Below are positions 6,329 to 13,441 of a DNA stretch of 42,666 bases, one piece after another. The stretch comes from a virus, in IMG/VR virus record IMGVR_UViG_3300034064_000054, positions 1 through 42,666 of that record; one strand, given 5' to 3'. Position 1 is the stretch's first letter, and each line of letters begins with the position of its first letter. The position numbers were made by a program, and so were the translations under genes. The notes below the pieces were generated by a model. It was given only the letters and a program-made list of their open reading frames with translations, was not told where the DNA came from and did not search any database.

Positions 6329-6495
6329 TGACCGGCAATCTCTCCACAGTTGAACTGATTGGTCAGCTCTGGCCGGTCGTGCTGGCGTTCATCTCGTTGA
6401 CGATCATCCTTGCCAAGATGGACGTGCGCCTTGGCGTGGCGGAGGAGAAGATCAAGACGCTCTTCGAACTCTGGAATAAGAAGAAGGACGAATGA
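6328..6495 (+). CDS. Small one-span membrane protein with coiled-coil tail, lysis accessory (XhlA/spanin-like)
   Basis: This 55-residue ORF overlaps the preceding stop (TAATG, 6326-6330) and the following endolysin start (ATGA, 6492-6495). It has a short N-terminus, a hydrophobic span at about 12-29 (QLWPVVLAFISLTIILA), and then a charged amphipathic helix, KMDVRLGVAEEKIKTLFELW, ending in KKKDE. This layout resembles small phage lysis accessory proteins (XhlA-like or an i-spanin lacking a long periplasmic part). The tight coupling to the endolysin supports a lysis role; the exact class is inference. Confidence 0.75.
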   Translation: MTGNLSTVELIGQLWPVVLAFISLTIILAKMDVRLGVAEEKIKTLFELWNKKKDE

Positions 6496-7103
6496 GCCTC
6501 GTAGACCTTCAGAAAAAGATTGGCGTCACCGCTGACGGTGCGTTCGGTCCCGGCACGCTCAAGGCCGCCGCCGCTTACTACAAGCTGTCGCCTAACCGCG
6601 CTGCGCACTTCTTTGCTCAGACGGCACACGAGAGCGGCAACTTCACCGCGTTCAGCGAGAACCTGAACTACGGCGCGAAGGGCCTACGTGGTATCTTCGG
6701 CAAGTATTTCCCGACCGACGCTATGGCCAAGATGTACGAGCGCCAGCCACAGAAGATCGCCAACCGCGTCTATGCCAGCCGCATGGGTAACGATGATGAG
6801 TGGTCGGGAGATGGCTGGAAGTACCGTGGGCGCGGCGCGCTGCAACTCACGGGCAAGCTGAACTATAAGGCGTTCTCGGATTACATCGACCGCCCAGACG
6901 TGATGGAGAACCCGAACCTCGTGGCGGGTGAGCTGTGCTTCGAAAGCGCGCTTTGGTTTTTCGATAAAAATAAGCTATGGTCGATCTGTGATAAGGGTAT
7001 CAACGACGCCGCTATCCTTGCCCTGACGAAGCGCATCAACGGCGGCACGCATGGTCTCGACGACCGCATGGTGAAGACGAAGAAGTTCGCTAACTGGCTC
7101 TAA
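6492..7103 (+). CDS. Endolysin, glycoside hydrolase family 19 (chitinase-like) type
   Basis: The 203-residue protein has an N-terminal segment (LQKKIGVTADGAFGPGTLKA) like a peptidoglycan-binding repeat. A GH19-type lysozyme domain follows: AHFFAQTAHESGNF with E47 as likely general acid, FSENLNYGAKGL with E56 as second acidic residue, YRGRGALQLTGKLNY, and a C-terminal LTKRINGGTHGLDDR. These are the hallmarks of phage GH19 endolysins, which cut the glycan strand of peptidoglycan (as in phage SPN1S). The length is typical for the family and no signal peptide is present, so release would need a holin. It is flanked by small membrane proteins on both sides, completing a lysis cassette. Confidence 0.93.
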   Translation: MSLVDLQKKIGVTADGAFGPGTLKAAAAYYKLSPNRAAHFFAQTAHESGNFTAFSENLNYGAKGLRGIFGKYFPTDAMAKMYERQPQKIANRVYASRMGNDDEWSGDGWKYRGRGALQLTGKLNYKAFSDYIDRPDVMENPNLVAGELCFESALWFFDKNKLWSICDKGINDAAILALTKRINGGTHGLDDRMVKTKKFANWL

Positions 7104-7114
7104 GGAGAAAAGAC

Positions 7115-7267
7115 ATGCTCGCTGGTTATAAGACCTACATCACCGCTGGTGTGGCTATCGTCGTAGCGGTAGCTGAGTTCCTGACCGGTGACGCTTCGCT
7201 GGCTGATACCTCACAGCTGGTGTTCACCGCCCTTCTGGCTGCTTTTGTGCGTAACGGTATTAAGTAA
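7115..7267 (+). CDS. Small holin-like membrane protein
   Basis: This 50-residue ORF follows the endolysin by 11 bases, with a good ribosome site (TAAGGAGA) before ATG 7115, and its TAA overlaps the next ATG. Two hydrophobic segments are visible, about 8-23 (YITAGVAIVVAVAEFL) and 34-46 (LVFTALLAAFV), separated by a short polar turn and followed by a basic end (RNGIK). Size, topology and position after the endolysin fit a small class II-like holin. Two other membrane proteins compete for the holin role in this cassette. Confidence 0.75.
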   Translation: MLAGYKTYITAGVAIVVAVAEFLTGDASLADTSQLVFTALLAAFVRNGIK

Positions 7268-7821
7268 TGGCTCTCGTCCTTGCTGACCGCGTAAAGGACA
7301 CCACGACCTCTACGGGTACGGGTACAATTACGCTTGCCAACTCTCCACCGGCAGGCTTTCAGTCTTTTACTGCGGTCGGCAACGGAAACACGACCTATTA
7401 CACCATCGCTGGCGGCTCCCAGTGGGAGGTCGGCATTGGCACCTATACGTCCTCCGGCACGACCCTATCGCGCGATACGGTGTTGTCGTCGAGCAACGGT
7501 GGGTCTTTGGTAGACTTTGCGGCGGGGACCAAGGACGTCTTCGTCACATACCCGGCAGAGGAGTCGGTGTACCAAGACGGAGCAGTTATCAAGGCCGGGA
7601 CGGCTATCCTTCCCGTCGCCAACGGCGGCACCGGCGCTGCAACGCTGACGGCTAACAACGTCCTGCTCGGTAACGGCACATCGGCGGTGCAGGTAGTCGC
7701 TCCCGGTACCAATGGTAACGTTCTAACCAGCAACGGCACAACGTGGACGAGCGCGGCTCCGGCTGCCAGCGGCGCAACTAAGGGGCAGGCAATCGCCTTT
7801 TCCCTCATTTTCGGCTTGTGA
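7267..7821 (+). CDS. Tail fibre / virion protein with GGTG repeats
   Basis: The 184-residue protein begins MALVLADRVKDTTTSTGTGT and has FQSFTAVGNGNTTYYTIAGG, WEVGIGTYTSSGTTLSRDTV and VFVTYPAEESV. These form a common phage fibre/baseplate-end domain, after which comes a VANGGTGAATLTANNVLLGN-type collagen-like/beta-helical repeat and a short C-terminus. The GGTGA and LLGNGTSAVQ segments are typical of tail fibres. It starts inside the preceding stop (TAATG) and opens the host-contact block. Confidence 0.8.
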   Translation: MALVLADRVKDTTTSTGTGTITLANSPPAGFQSFTAVGNGNTTYYTIAGGSQWEVGIGTYTSSGTTLSRDTVLSSSNGGSLVDFAAGTKDVFVTYPAEESVYQDGAVIKAGTAILPVANGGTGAATLTANNVLLGNGTSAVQVVAPGTNGNVLTSNGTTWTSAAPAASGATKGQAIAFSLIFGL

Positions 7822-7832
7822 GGAACTAGGTC

Positions 7833-8207
7833 ATGGCCAACCCGAATATTGTCAACGTCACATCCATTCTCGGCGACAACAGCAGCGTATCGCTGACCTC
7901 GACCTCCGCGACGCAGATCGTCAGCAACGCTGCATCAAGTGGTAAGGTGCTGAAAATCAACGCGATTCTTGTATCGAACGTCGATGGCACCAACGCCGCT
8001 GACATCACGATCAACAAGTACAGCGCGGCTGCACTGGGTGGCACGGCTTTCGCGATTGCGTCAACGATCTCAGTGCCGGCTGACGCCACGCTGATCGTCG
8101 TCGATAAGACCACGTCGATCTACCTCAAGGAAAACGAGAGCATCGGCGCTATCGCTGGCACGGCGAACGATCTTGTTGTAACTTGCTCGTGGGAAGACAT
8201 TTCGTAA
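7833..8207 (+). CDS. Conserved virion structural protein
   Basis: The 124-residue protein is beta-rich: VTSILGDNSSVSLTSTSATQ, AASSGKVLKINAILVSNVDG, ADITINKYSAAALGG, STISVPADATLIVVDKTTSIYL and a C-terminal LVVTCSWEDIS. This is a known type of small structural protein in cyanophages, pelagiphages and environmental podoviruses, with no mechanistic role assigned. Its position between fibre genes suggests a tail or fibre component. The ribosome site is GAGGAA before ATG 7833. Confidence 0.75.
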   Translation: MANPNIVNVTSILGDNSSVSLTSTSATQIVSNAASSGKVLKINAILVSNVDGTNAADITINKYSAAALGGTAFAIASTISVPADATLIVVDKTTSIYLKENESIGAIAGTANDLVVTCSWEDIS

Positions 8208-8219
8208 CAGGAGGCGTTA

Positions 8220-9536
8220 GTGCCCCTTAGCAAGTTTCCGGGCGGCATTCTCGGCGTCGGGTTCAACCCGCTGCAGGCTCCGAACGCGCCAACCATCGGC
8301 ACGGCGACGGGTGGTAATGCGTCCGCGTCTGTGGCCTTTACTGCGCCGGCTAACGTCGGCGGATCGGCTATCACCAGCTACGCCGTGCAGAGCACTCCGG
8401 GGAACGTCGGCGCGTCTGGCGCGTCATCGCCGATTACCGTCTCCGGCCTGACCAACGGCACCGCCTACACGTTCCGCGTCACCGCGCTGAACAGCTACGG
8501 GCCTTCGCCTGCGAGTGGGGCGAGTAATAGCGCGACGCCTGCTTTGCCGCAGTATATTGCTGTGGGGTCCACCAACACGCCCTTCGTCACAGCCTACCCT
8601 TGGTCTGGTTCTGGCTTCGGCACGAAGTTCACCAATCCTGCTACGCTGCCTACGAGTGCCGGGCGCAACGTAGCGTTCACCCCCGCAGCCAACGCCATTG
8701 CCGTAGCACACGAATCTACTCCATTCGTCACAGCTTACCCTTGGAGTGTCTCTGGCTTCGGGACGAAGTTTGCCGATCCTGCCACGCTGCCTACGGACGG
8801 GTGCCGAGGCGTAGCGTTCAGTCCGTCTGGCGACGCCATCGCCGTGGCGCATTATGTTACGCCCTTCGTCACCGCCTACCCATGGTCTGTCTCTGGCTTC
8901 GGCACGAAATTCGCCAATCCTGCTACGACCCCTACGGGTACTGGTAACGGCGTAGCCTTTAGCCCGTCTGGTAATGCCATCGCTGTAGCGCACGACACAT
9001 CGCCCCGCGTCACAGCCTACCCTTGGTCTGGTTCTGGCTTCGGCACGAAGTTCACCAATCCTGCTACGCTGCCGACTGGTAATTGTAATACGGTAGCGTT
9101 TAGCCCGTCTGGTAATGCCATCGCTGTAGCGCACGACATATCGCCCTTCGTCACCGCCTATGCATGGTCTGGCTCTGGCTTTGGAACGAAATTCGCCAAT
9201 CCTGCTACGCTGCCTGCGGGCCTTGGCTTTGGCGTAGCATTTAGCCCCGCTGGCGATGCCATCGCGGTAGCGCACTCGGGGTCTCCAAATATAACAGCCT
9301 ATCCTTGGTCTGGCTCAGGCTTTGGTACTAAGTTCGCCGATCCTGCTACCCTGCCTACGGCTACTGGCATCCGTGTGGCGTTCAGTTATGCTGGGGATGC
9401 TATCGCTGTAGCACAAGACGGCTCTCCCGGTGTAACAGCCTATCCTTGGTCTGGCTCTGGCTTTGGAACGAAATTCGCCAATCCTGCTACGCTGCCTGCG
9501 GGCCTTGGCAACGGCGTCGCCTTCGGTGCCGGCTAA
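8220..9536 (+). CDS. Tail adhesin A: fibronectin type III domain plus seven propeller-like repeats
   Basis: The start is GTG 8220 after AGGAGG. Residues about 18-107 form a fibronectin type III-like domain (APNAPTIGTATGG..., ITSYAVQSTP, SGLTNGTAYTFRVTALNSYG). Then come exactly seven 47-residue repeats with the core TAYPWSGSGFGTKF, NPATLPT, VAFSPSGNAI and AVAH. The last repeat stops after GVAFG, lacking its outer strand, which is how circular beta-propellers close (the first repeat supplies the strand). I infer a seven-bladed beta-propeller carried on an FN3 stalk, probably a receptor-binding or fibre-tip protein. The residues after AVAH and after LPT vary while the core is fixed, as expected of ligand-facing loops. 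Paralogues are at 9582-10655 and 11372-12514. Confidence 0.8.
   Translation: MPLSKFPGGILGVGFNPLQAPNAPTIGTATGGNASASVAFTAPANVGGSAITSYAVQSTPGNVGASGASSPITVSGLTNGTAYTFRVTALNSYGPSPASGASNSATPALPQYIAVGSTNTPFVTAYPWSGSGFGTKFTNPATLPTSAGRNVAFTPAANAIAVAHESTPFVTAYPWSVSGFGTKFADPATLPTDGCRGVAFSPSGDAIAVAHYVTPFVTAYPWSVSGFGTKFANPATTPTGTGNGVAFSPSGNAIAVAHDTSPRVTAYPWSGSGFGTKFTNPATLPTGNCNTVAFSPSGNAIAVAHDISPFVTAYAWSGSGFGTKFANPATLPAGLGFGVAFSPAGDAIAVAHSGSPNITAYPWSGSGFGTKFADPATLPTATGIRVAFSYAGDAIAVAQDGSPGVTAYPWSGSGFGTKFANPATLPAGLGNGVAFGAG
8559..9530 (+). repeat. Seven tandem ~141-bp coding repeats (propeller blades, gene A)
   Basis: Seven direct repeats of 47 codons encode the blade core. Copies differ at many third positions, but two blades share an identical 63-bp block (9165-9227 and 9447-9509), and a 40-bp block is shared by the junctions of blades 3/4 and 4/5. 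Confidence 0.85.
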
Positions 9537-9546
9537 GGAGACCCCT

Positions 9547-9582
9547 ATGACCACGCGCTCCTTCCACACGGGGAACCTCTGA
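9547..9582 (+). CDS. Possible 11-codon leader ORF before adhesin B
   Basis: A strong ribosome site (TAAGGAGA) precedes ATG 9547, which opens an 11-residue ORF (MTTRSFHTGNL) whose TGA overlaps the ATG of the next gene (TGATG, 9580-9584). The next gene has no separate good ribosome site. This suggests that ribosomes enter on the mini-ORF and restart on adhesin B. It may also be a relic of a deleted gene. The coding claim rests only on position and ribosome site. Confidence 0.4.
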   Translation: MTTRSFHTGNL

Positions 9583-10655
9583 TGCCGAATTACAGCGGGG
9601 TCTGGTCGCTCGTGCAGCAGCTTCAGGCTGTGTCGGCGGGCCTGTGGCAGTTGTCGCCGCAGTATTTCGTTGCTGTAGCGCACAACGCTTCACCCTTCGT
9701 CACCGCCTATCCGTGGTCTGGCTCCGGCTTTGGTACAAAGTTTGCCGACCCGGCGACGCTGCCGGCTGGGATTGGTCGTAGTATAGCATTCAGCCCATCC
9801 GGCAACGCAATCGCCATAGCACACGGTAACACGCCTTATGTAACGGCGTATCCGTGGACCCGTTCTGGCTTTGGCACGAAGTTTGCTAATCCGGGTACGG
9901 TTCCTACCGGAGATGGTCGTGGCGTAGCATTTAGTCCTACTGGCAACGCTATCGTCATAGCACACAGTACCACGCCATTTATCTCACTTTACCCTTGGAG
10001 CGACTCAGGCTTTGGCAGTAAACGTGCCAATCCCGCTACGTTGCCTACAGGCACTGGAAACGGCGTAACGTTCAGCCCTACTGGTGATAACATCGCTTTG
10101 GCACACAGCACATCTCCCTTTGTCACCGTTTATGCATGGAGCGGCACCACATTCGGAACGAAGCGTAACAACCCAGCTACATTGCCTGCAGACAATGGCT
10201 TTAGCGTAGCTTTTAGCCCATCCGGCGACGCTATTGCTGTAGCACATGAGATCTCACCCTTCATCAGCGCTTATCCGTGGAGTGGCACTAGCTTCGGCAC
10301 GAAGTTTACTAACCCCGCAACGCTACCAACAGGTGAGGGTTTCGGCGTGGCGTTTTCACCCTCTGGTAACGCTATCGCCGTTGCACACGGCAGTTCACCG
10401 TTCATCACCGCCTACCCGTGGTCAGGTTCCGGCTTTGGGACGAAGTTCGCCGATCCGGCTACGTTGCCTACAGGCACTGGAAACGGCGTAACGTTCAGCC
10501 CTACTGGTGATGCTATCGTCGTGGCGCACAACGCTTCACCCTTCGTCACCGCCTATCCGTGGTCTGGCTCCGGCTTTGGTACAAAGTTTGCCGACCCGGC
10601 GACGCTGCCGGCTGGCACCATTGGCTACGGCGTTGCCTTCGGGCTGATTTCATAA
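9582..10655 (+). CDS. Tail adhesin B: seven propeller-like repeats with short N-terminal anchor
   Basis: The 357-residue protein has a short amphipathic N-terminus (YSGVWSLVQQLQAVSAGLWQL, residues about 4-24) and then exactly seven 47-residue repeats of the adhesin A type. Blades 3 and 4 are the most divergent (ISLYPWSDSGFGSKRANP and VTVYAWSGTTFGTKRNNP). The last blade ends at GVAFG, again suggesting circular closure of a seven-bladed propeller. It lacks the FN3 domain, so it may attach to the virion through its N-terminal helix or assemble on another fibre protein. Blade 1 and blade 7 share a perfect 92-bp DNA match. Role as a host-binding protein is inferred from location among fibre genes and from the variable loops. 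Confidence 0.8.
   Translation: MPNYSGVWSLVQQLQAVSAGLWQLSPQYFVAVAHNASPFVTAYPWSGSGFGTKFADPATLPAGIGRSIAFSPSGNAIAIAHGNTPYVTAYPWTRSGFGTKFANPGTVPTGDGRGVAFSPTGNAIVIAHSTTPFISLYPWSDSGFGSKRANPATLPTGTGNGVTFSPTGDNIALAHSTSPFVTVYAWSGTTFGTKRNNPATLPADNGFSVAFSPSGDAIAVAHEISPFISAYPWSGTSFGTKFTNPATLPTGEGFGVAFSPSGNAIAVAHGSSPFITAYPWSGSGFGTKFADPATLPTGTGNGVTFSPTGDAIVVAHNASPFVTAYPWSGSGFGTKFADPATLPAGTIGYGVAFGLIS
9672..10646 (+). repeat. Seven tandem ~141-bp coding repeats (propeller blades, gene B)
   Basis: There are seven direct repeats. Exact shared blocks are 92 bp between blades 1 and 7 (9678-9769 and 10524-10615) and 54 bp between blades 3 and 6 (10035-10088 and 10458-10511), while other blades differ at many synonymous sites. 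Confidence 0.85.
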
Positions 10656-10667
10656 GGAGCACAACAC

Positions 10668-10925
10668 ATGATCGACCTCAACGAAGAACGCACCAAGATC
10701 CTCACTGACGCCTACGAGCACCGTCAGCGCGAGGTTATGCACCACCAGATCAACATCGACAACTACCAGTTGGCGCTGCAAGAGATTGCTGAGAAGCACC
10801 CCGACTGCGAGATTATGGCCGAGTTCGCCAATCGCCTGCGCGAACTACTCGGTAGCTCGATCATTGAGCAGGCGAAGGAAGTCATCATGCGCGACGTGAT
10901 GGCCAAGCAACTGGAGACTAACTAA
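10668..10925 (+). CDS. Small helical protein between fibre genes, unknown
   Basis: The 85-residue protein is charged and almost entirely helical (MIDLNEERTKILTDAYEHRQ, HHQINIDNYQLALQEIAEKH, C-terminal IIEQAKEVIMRDVMAKQLE). Similar small proteins sit between fibre genes in many phages, perhaps helping fibre folding, but I know of no proof. It has a good ribosome site (AAGGAGC) and its TAA overlaps the next ATG, so it is coupled to the tail assembly chaperone. Confidence 0.7.
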   Translation: MIDLNEERTKILTDAYEHRQREVMHHQINIDNYQLALQEIAEKHPDCEIMAEFANRLRELLGSSIIEQAKEVIMRDVMAKQLETN

Positions 10926-11365
10926 TGTTCTACTATTTAAATCCCCCCGGCGGTTCGGCAGTGTACCCCTACACCCTGACTGATCTTCGTCTGGCTAACC
11001 CCGGCGTGAAGTTTCCCGTAGACATCACCGACGCCATCGCGGCTGAATATCACTGCTTCCCGGTGCAGCCGACTGAGCCGAGTATCGCTCCCGTTGGTAA
11101 GAAGCAGGTACGCGACCTACCGGAAAGCGTGGACGGTATGTTTTTTGAGCGCTGGAAGTTAGTGGACCTGACGACTGAAGAGACAGACGCACAGTGGGCT
11201 ACTGTCCGCGCAGAGCGTAATACGAAGCTGGCCGCGTGTGATTGGACACAACTTGCTGATGCCCCAGCGGACGACCTTCAGTGGGCCGTTTACCGTCAAG
11301 CCCTGCGCGACCTGCCGCAGACACAGACCGACCCGTTTAACATCGTCTGGCCACCTGCGGGGTAA
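10925..11365 (+). CDS. Tail assembly chaperone-like protein (Phage_tail_APC type)
   Basis: The 146-residue protein ends in the signature of phage tail/fibre assembly chaperones: RAERNTKLAACDWTQLADAP, WAVYRQALRDLPQ and DPFNIVWPPAG. The N-terminal half (YYLNPPGGSAVYPYTLTDLR) is a small beta domain often seen fused in front of it. The family helps fibres or tail tube proteins fold or attach, and its genes normally neighbour the fibre they serve. Here it lies between adhesins B and C, so one or all of the three propeller proteins could be its clients. Confidence 0.8.
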   Translation: MFYYLNPPGGSAVYPYTLTDLRLANPGVKFPVDITDAIAAEYHCFPVQPTEPSIAPVGKKQVRDLPESVDGMFFERWKLVDLTTEETDAQWATVRAERNTKLAACDWTQLADAPADDLQWAVYRQALRDLPQTQTDPFNIVWPPAG

Positions 11366-11371
11366 TTTTTA

Positions 11372-12514
11372 ATGAGTAACCGTTGGCCCGGCGGCCTGAT
11401 CCGCAAAACCCCTGTAACGCCGGCTGGGCCATACCAGAACGGTGCGGCTCCGGGCGTGTGGACGCTTGCCGAGGCGGCTTTCTGGACGAAGCAGGGGCTG
11501 TGGCCGATTGCGGGGAATGCGCGACTTGAATACCTCGCCGTGGCGCACAGCACGACACCTTTCATCTCGGCCTATCCGTGGAGCGGCAGCGGCTTCGGCA
11601 CTAAGTTTGCCAATCCAGCTACTCTGCCTACAGGCGACGGTGTAGGCGTGGCGTTCAGCCCATCAGGCAATGCTATCGCTGTAGCGCACGGCATAACACC
11701 CTTCATCACGGCCTACCCGTGGAGCGGCTCTGGCTTTGGCGCAAAGTTTGCTAACCCGGGTACGCTGCCCCCTAGCACTGGTAGAGGCGTAGCGTTCAGC
11801 CCAGCAGGCGATGCCATCGCTGTAGCGCATACCACATCGCCCCGTATCTCCGCCTACCCTTGGAGCGGCAGCGGGTTCGGGACTAAGTTTGCTGATCCAG
11901 CGACGCTGCCCACGGGCGATGGCGAAGGCGTAGCTTTCAGCCCAGCAGGCAACGCCATCGCAGTAGCGCACGGCTTCTCCCCTCGTATCACTGCATACCC
12001 GTGGAGCGGTTCAGGCTTTGGTACAAAGTTTGCCAACCCCGCGACACTGCCTACGAATACCGGTCGGGGCGTAGCTTTCAGCCCAGCAGGCGATGCCATC
12101 GCCGTAGCGCATGCTTCCTCACCATTTGTCACTGCCTACCCTTGGAGCGGGTCTGGCTTTGGCGCTAAGTTTGCCAATCCCGCTACGCTGCCTCCGAACG
12201 GCGGTAGAGGTGTAGCCTTCAGTCCCGCAGGCGATGCCATCGCCGTGGCGCACGACACAACACCCTTCATCACCGCCTACCCTTGGAGCGGTTCAGGCTT
12301 TGGCACGAAGTTTGCTGATCCAGCGACGCTGCCGACTGGAGGTGGCTACGGTGTAGCGTTCAGCCCCGCAGGCGATGCCATCGCTGTGGCGTATTTCACA
12401 ACGCCTTTCATCACTGCCTATCCTTGGAGTGGCAGCGGTTTTGGCACGAAGTTCACCAATCCAGCCACGCTGCCGGCAGGAGAGGGCAGGGGCGTAGCCT
12501 TCGGCGCAGCATAA
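11372..12514 (+). CDS. Tail adhesin C: phage N-terminal anchor plus seven propeller-like repeats
   Basis: The 380-residue protein starts with an anchor block (SNRWPGGLIRKTPVTPAGPY, GVWTLAEAAFWTKQGLWP, residues 2-47) that is a widespread virion-attachment segment of phage fibre proteins. Exactly seven 47-residue repeats follow, the most uniform of the three paralogues (TAYPWSGSGFGTKF in nearly every blade). The final blade ends at GVAFG, as in A and B. Ser codons in the blade core are mostly AGC here but TCT in adhesin A, so the copies are not recent whole-gene duplicates. I infer a virion-anchored seven-bladed propeller with receptor or glycan binding. Confidence 0.8.
   Translation: MSNRWPGGLIRKTPVTPAGPYQNGAAPGVWTLAEAAFWTKQGLWPIAGNARLEYLAVAHSTTPFISAYPWSGSGFGTKFANPATLPTGDGVGVAFSPSGNAIAVAHGITPFITAYPWSGSGFGAKFANPGTLPPSTGRGVAFSPAGDAIAVAHTTSPRISAYPWSGSGFGTKFADPATLPTGDGEGVAFSPAGNAIAVAHGFSPRITAYPWSGSGFGTKFANPATLPTNTGRGVAFSPAGDAIAVAHASSPFVTAYPWSGSGFGAKFANPATLPPNGGRGVAFSPAGDAIAVAHDTTPFITAYPWSGSGFGTKFADPATLPTGGGYGVAFSPAGDAIAVAYFTTPFITAYPWSGSGFGTKFTNPATLPAGEGRGVAFGAA
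11537..12505 (+). repeat. Seven tandem ~141-bp coding repeats (propeller blades, gene C)
   Basis: Seven direct repeats of 47 codons encode the blade core seen in adhesins A and B. Variation is concentrated after AVAH and after the LP[TPA] dipeptide. Confidence 0.85.
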
Positions 12515-12523
12515 GGAAACCCC

Positions 12524-12574
12524 ATGATCGAGCAACTCATCAGCCGGGTCTGGCCCACACCACCCACTACGTGA
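12524..12574 (+). CDS. Possible 16-codon mini-ORF after adhesin C
   Basis: A ribosome-site-like AAGGAAA lies before ATG 12524, which opens MIEQLISRVWPTPPTT and stops at TGA 12572-12574. It is the only reading of the short spacer between adhesin C and the next gene. It could be a remnant of a further small or fibre gene, or chance. No conserved feature is visible. Confidence 0.25.
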   Translation: MIEQLISRVWPTPPTT

Positions 12575-12596
12575 TATAGTCCTGTGTCGCAGTTAG

Positions 12597-12605
12597 AAAG
12601 GAGGT
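12597..12605 (+). promoter_or_regulatory. Perfect Shine-Dalgarno site AAAGGAGGT
   Basis: This is a full anti-Shine-Dalgarno match, eight bases before ATG 12614. It is stronger than the AAGG/GGAG sites used by most neighbours, which suggests high translation of the following structural gene. Confidence 0.7.
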
Positions 12606-12613
12606 AACGCTAT

Positions 12614-13441
12614 ATGTTTGGTTTTACCCCCTTCGCCACAGCACCGTTCGCGGCCCTTGGTACTGCTAGCGTAGAAGTCCAGCTTACTGGCGTCCAAGCC
12701 GAAGCTCTGCTGGGTACGGCTGCCGCAGGCGTTTTTATCTCTGTCGACGTAACCGGCGTCGAGGGGCAGTCTGCGCTTGGCAGCATAGCGCTTCAGACCA
12801 ACAACAACATAACCGTAACCGGGCTCGTAGGTTCGGTCTTCCAAGGCACCACCGGTACCAGCGGTGACGCGGTTATCATCGAGGACGGCGTAGCCGGATT
12901 TGGTCAAGTCGGTATCGCTGACGCCCGCGCCACTTTCAGCGTAAACGTCACCGGGGTCGAGGCAAACGCGCTTCTTGGTACGGTGCAGGCTACTGCACCT
13001 ATAAATGTCCCTGTCACTGGCGTAGCTGCTGACGCGCTCCTTGGTACTGTTGCTATCGCTAGCGGCGCAGTCGTTACGCTTACAGGGCTCGCAGCTGCGG
13101 GGCAGCTAGGCTCACCGACCATAAATGCAGCTACAGCTGTTACCATTACCGGCGTAAGCGCCAATGCTCAGGTGAGTAGCGTCACCGTAGGTGTCTTCAA
13201 GCGCGTCTTCGTAACTGGTGTCTCTGCTACCGGCGAAGTCGGTACCGTTGCCGTACGGGGTGCAACTGGTGTATACCCAACGGGTGTACAAGCCATCGGT
13301 AGCATAACGAACGTAAATATCTGGGGGGTCATCAACGACAACCAGACGCCGAATTGGCAGCCTGTGGACGACGCGCAGTCCAGTACGTGGACATTGGTGA
13401 ACGATGGTAATACGGTAGTTTGGGTAGAGATACCGACGTAA
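12614..13441 (+). CDS. Repeat-containing virion structural protein (VTGVxA repeats)
   Basis: The 275-residue protein is made of about ten short beta repeats of the type V[TD][VG]TGVxAxxxLGTV, separated by small variable linkers. It ends with NWQPVDDAQSSTWTLVND, a tail motif typical of this family. Such [VT]TGV repeat proteins are frequent structural components in pelagiphages and cyanophages, perhaps fibre or capsid-surface proteins, and their function is unproven. No cysteine and no membrane span are seen. It is preceded by a perfect ribosome site. Confidence 0.75.
   Translation: MFGFTPFATAPFAALGTASVEVQLTGVQAEALLGTAAAGVFISVDVTGVEGQSALGSIALQTNNNITVTGLVGSVFQGTTGTSGDAVIIEDGVAGFGQVGIADARATFSVNVTGVEANALLGTVQATAPINVPVTGVAADALLGTVAIASGAVVTLTGLAAAGQLGSPTINAATAVTITGVSANAQVSSVTVGVFKRVFVTGVSATGEVGTVAVRGATGVYPTGVQAIGSITNVNIWGVINDNQTPNWQPVDDAQSSTWTLVNDGNTVVWVEIPT

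Noticed and set aside
8424-9275. A minus-strand repeat-containing open frame opposite adhesin A
   Set aside because: It is a mirror of the propeller repeats; the plus frame holds the FN3 domain and the conserved blade core.
10668-11365. Programmed frameshift between two tail chaperone reading frames
   Set aside because: The two genes are joined by a normal TAATG overlap, with no slippery heptamer seen; they look like separate proteins.
8559-12505. Possible CRISPR-like array from regular direct repeats
   Set aside because: The repeat is 141 bp, in frame, with no separate spacers; it encodes propeller blades.
12570-12592. A TATAGT -10-like element before the 12614 gene
   Set aside because: No acceptable -35 at 16-18 bases, and the spacer is short; this is too weak to call a promoter.
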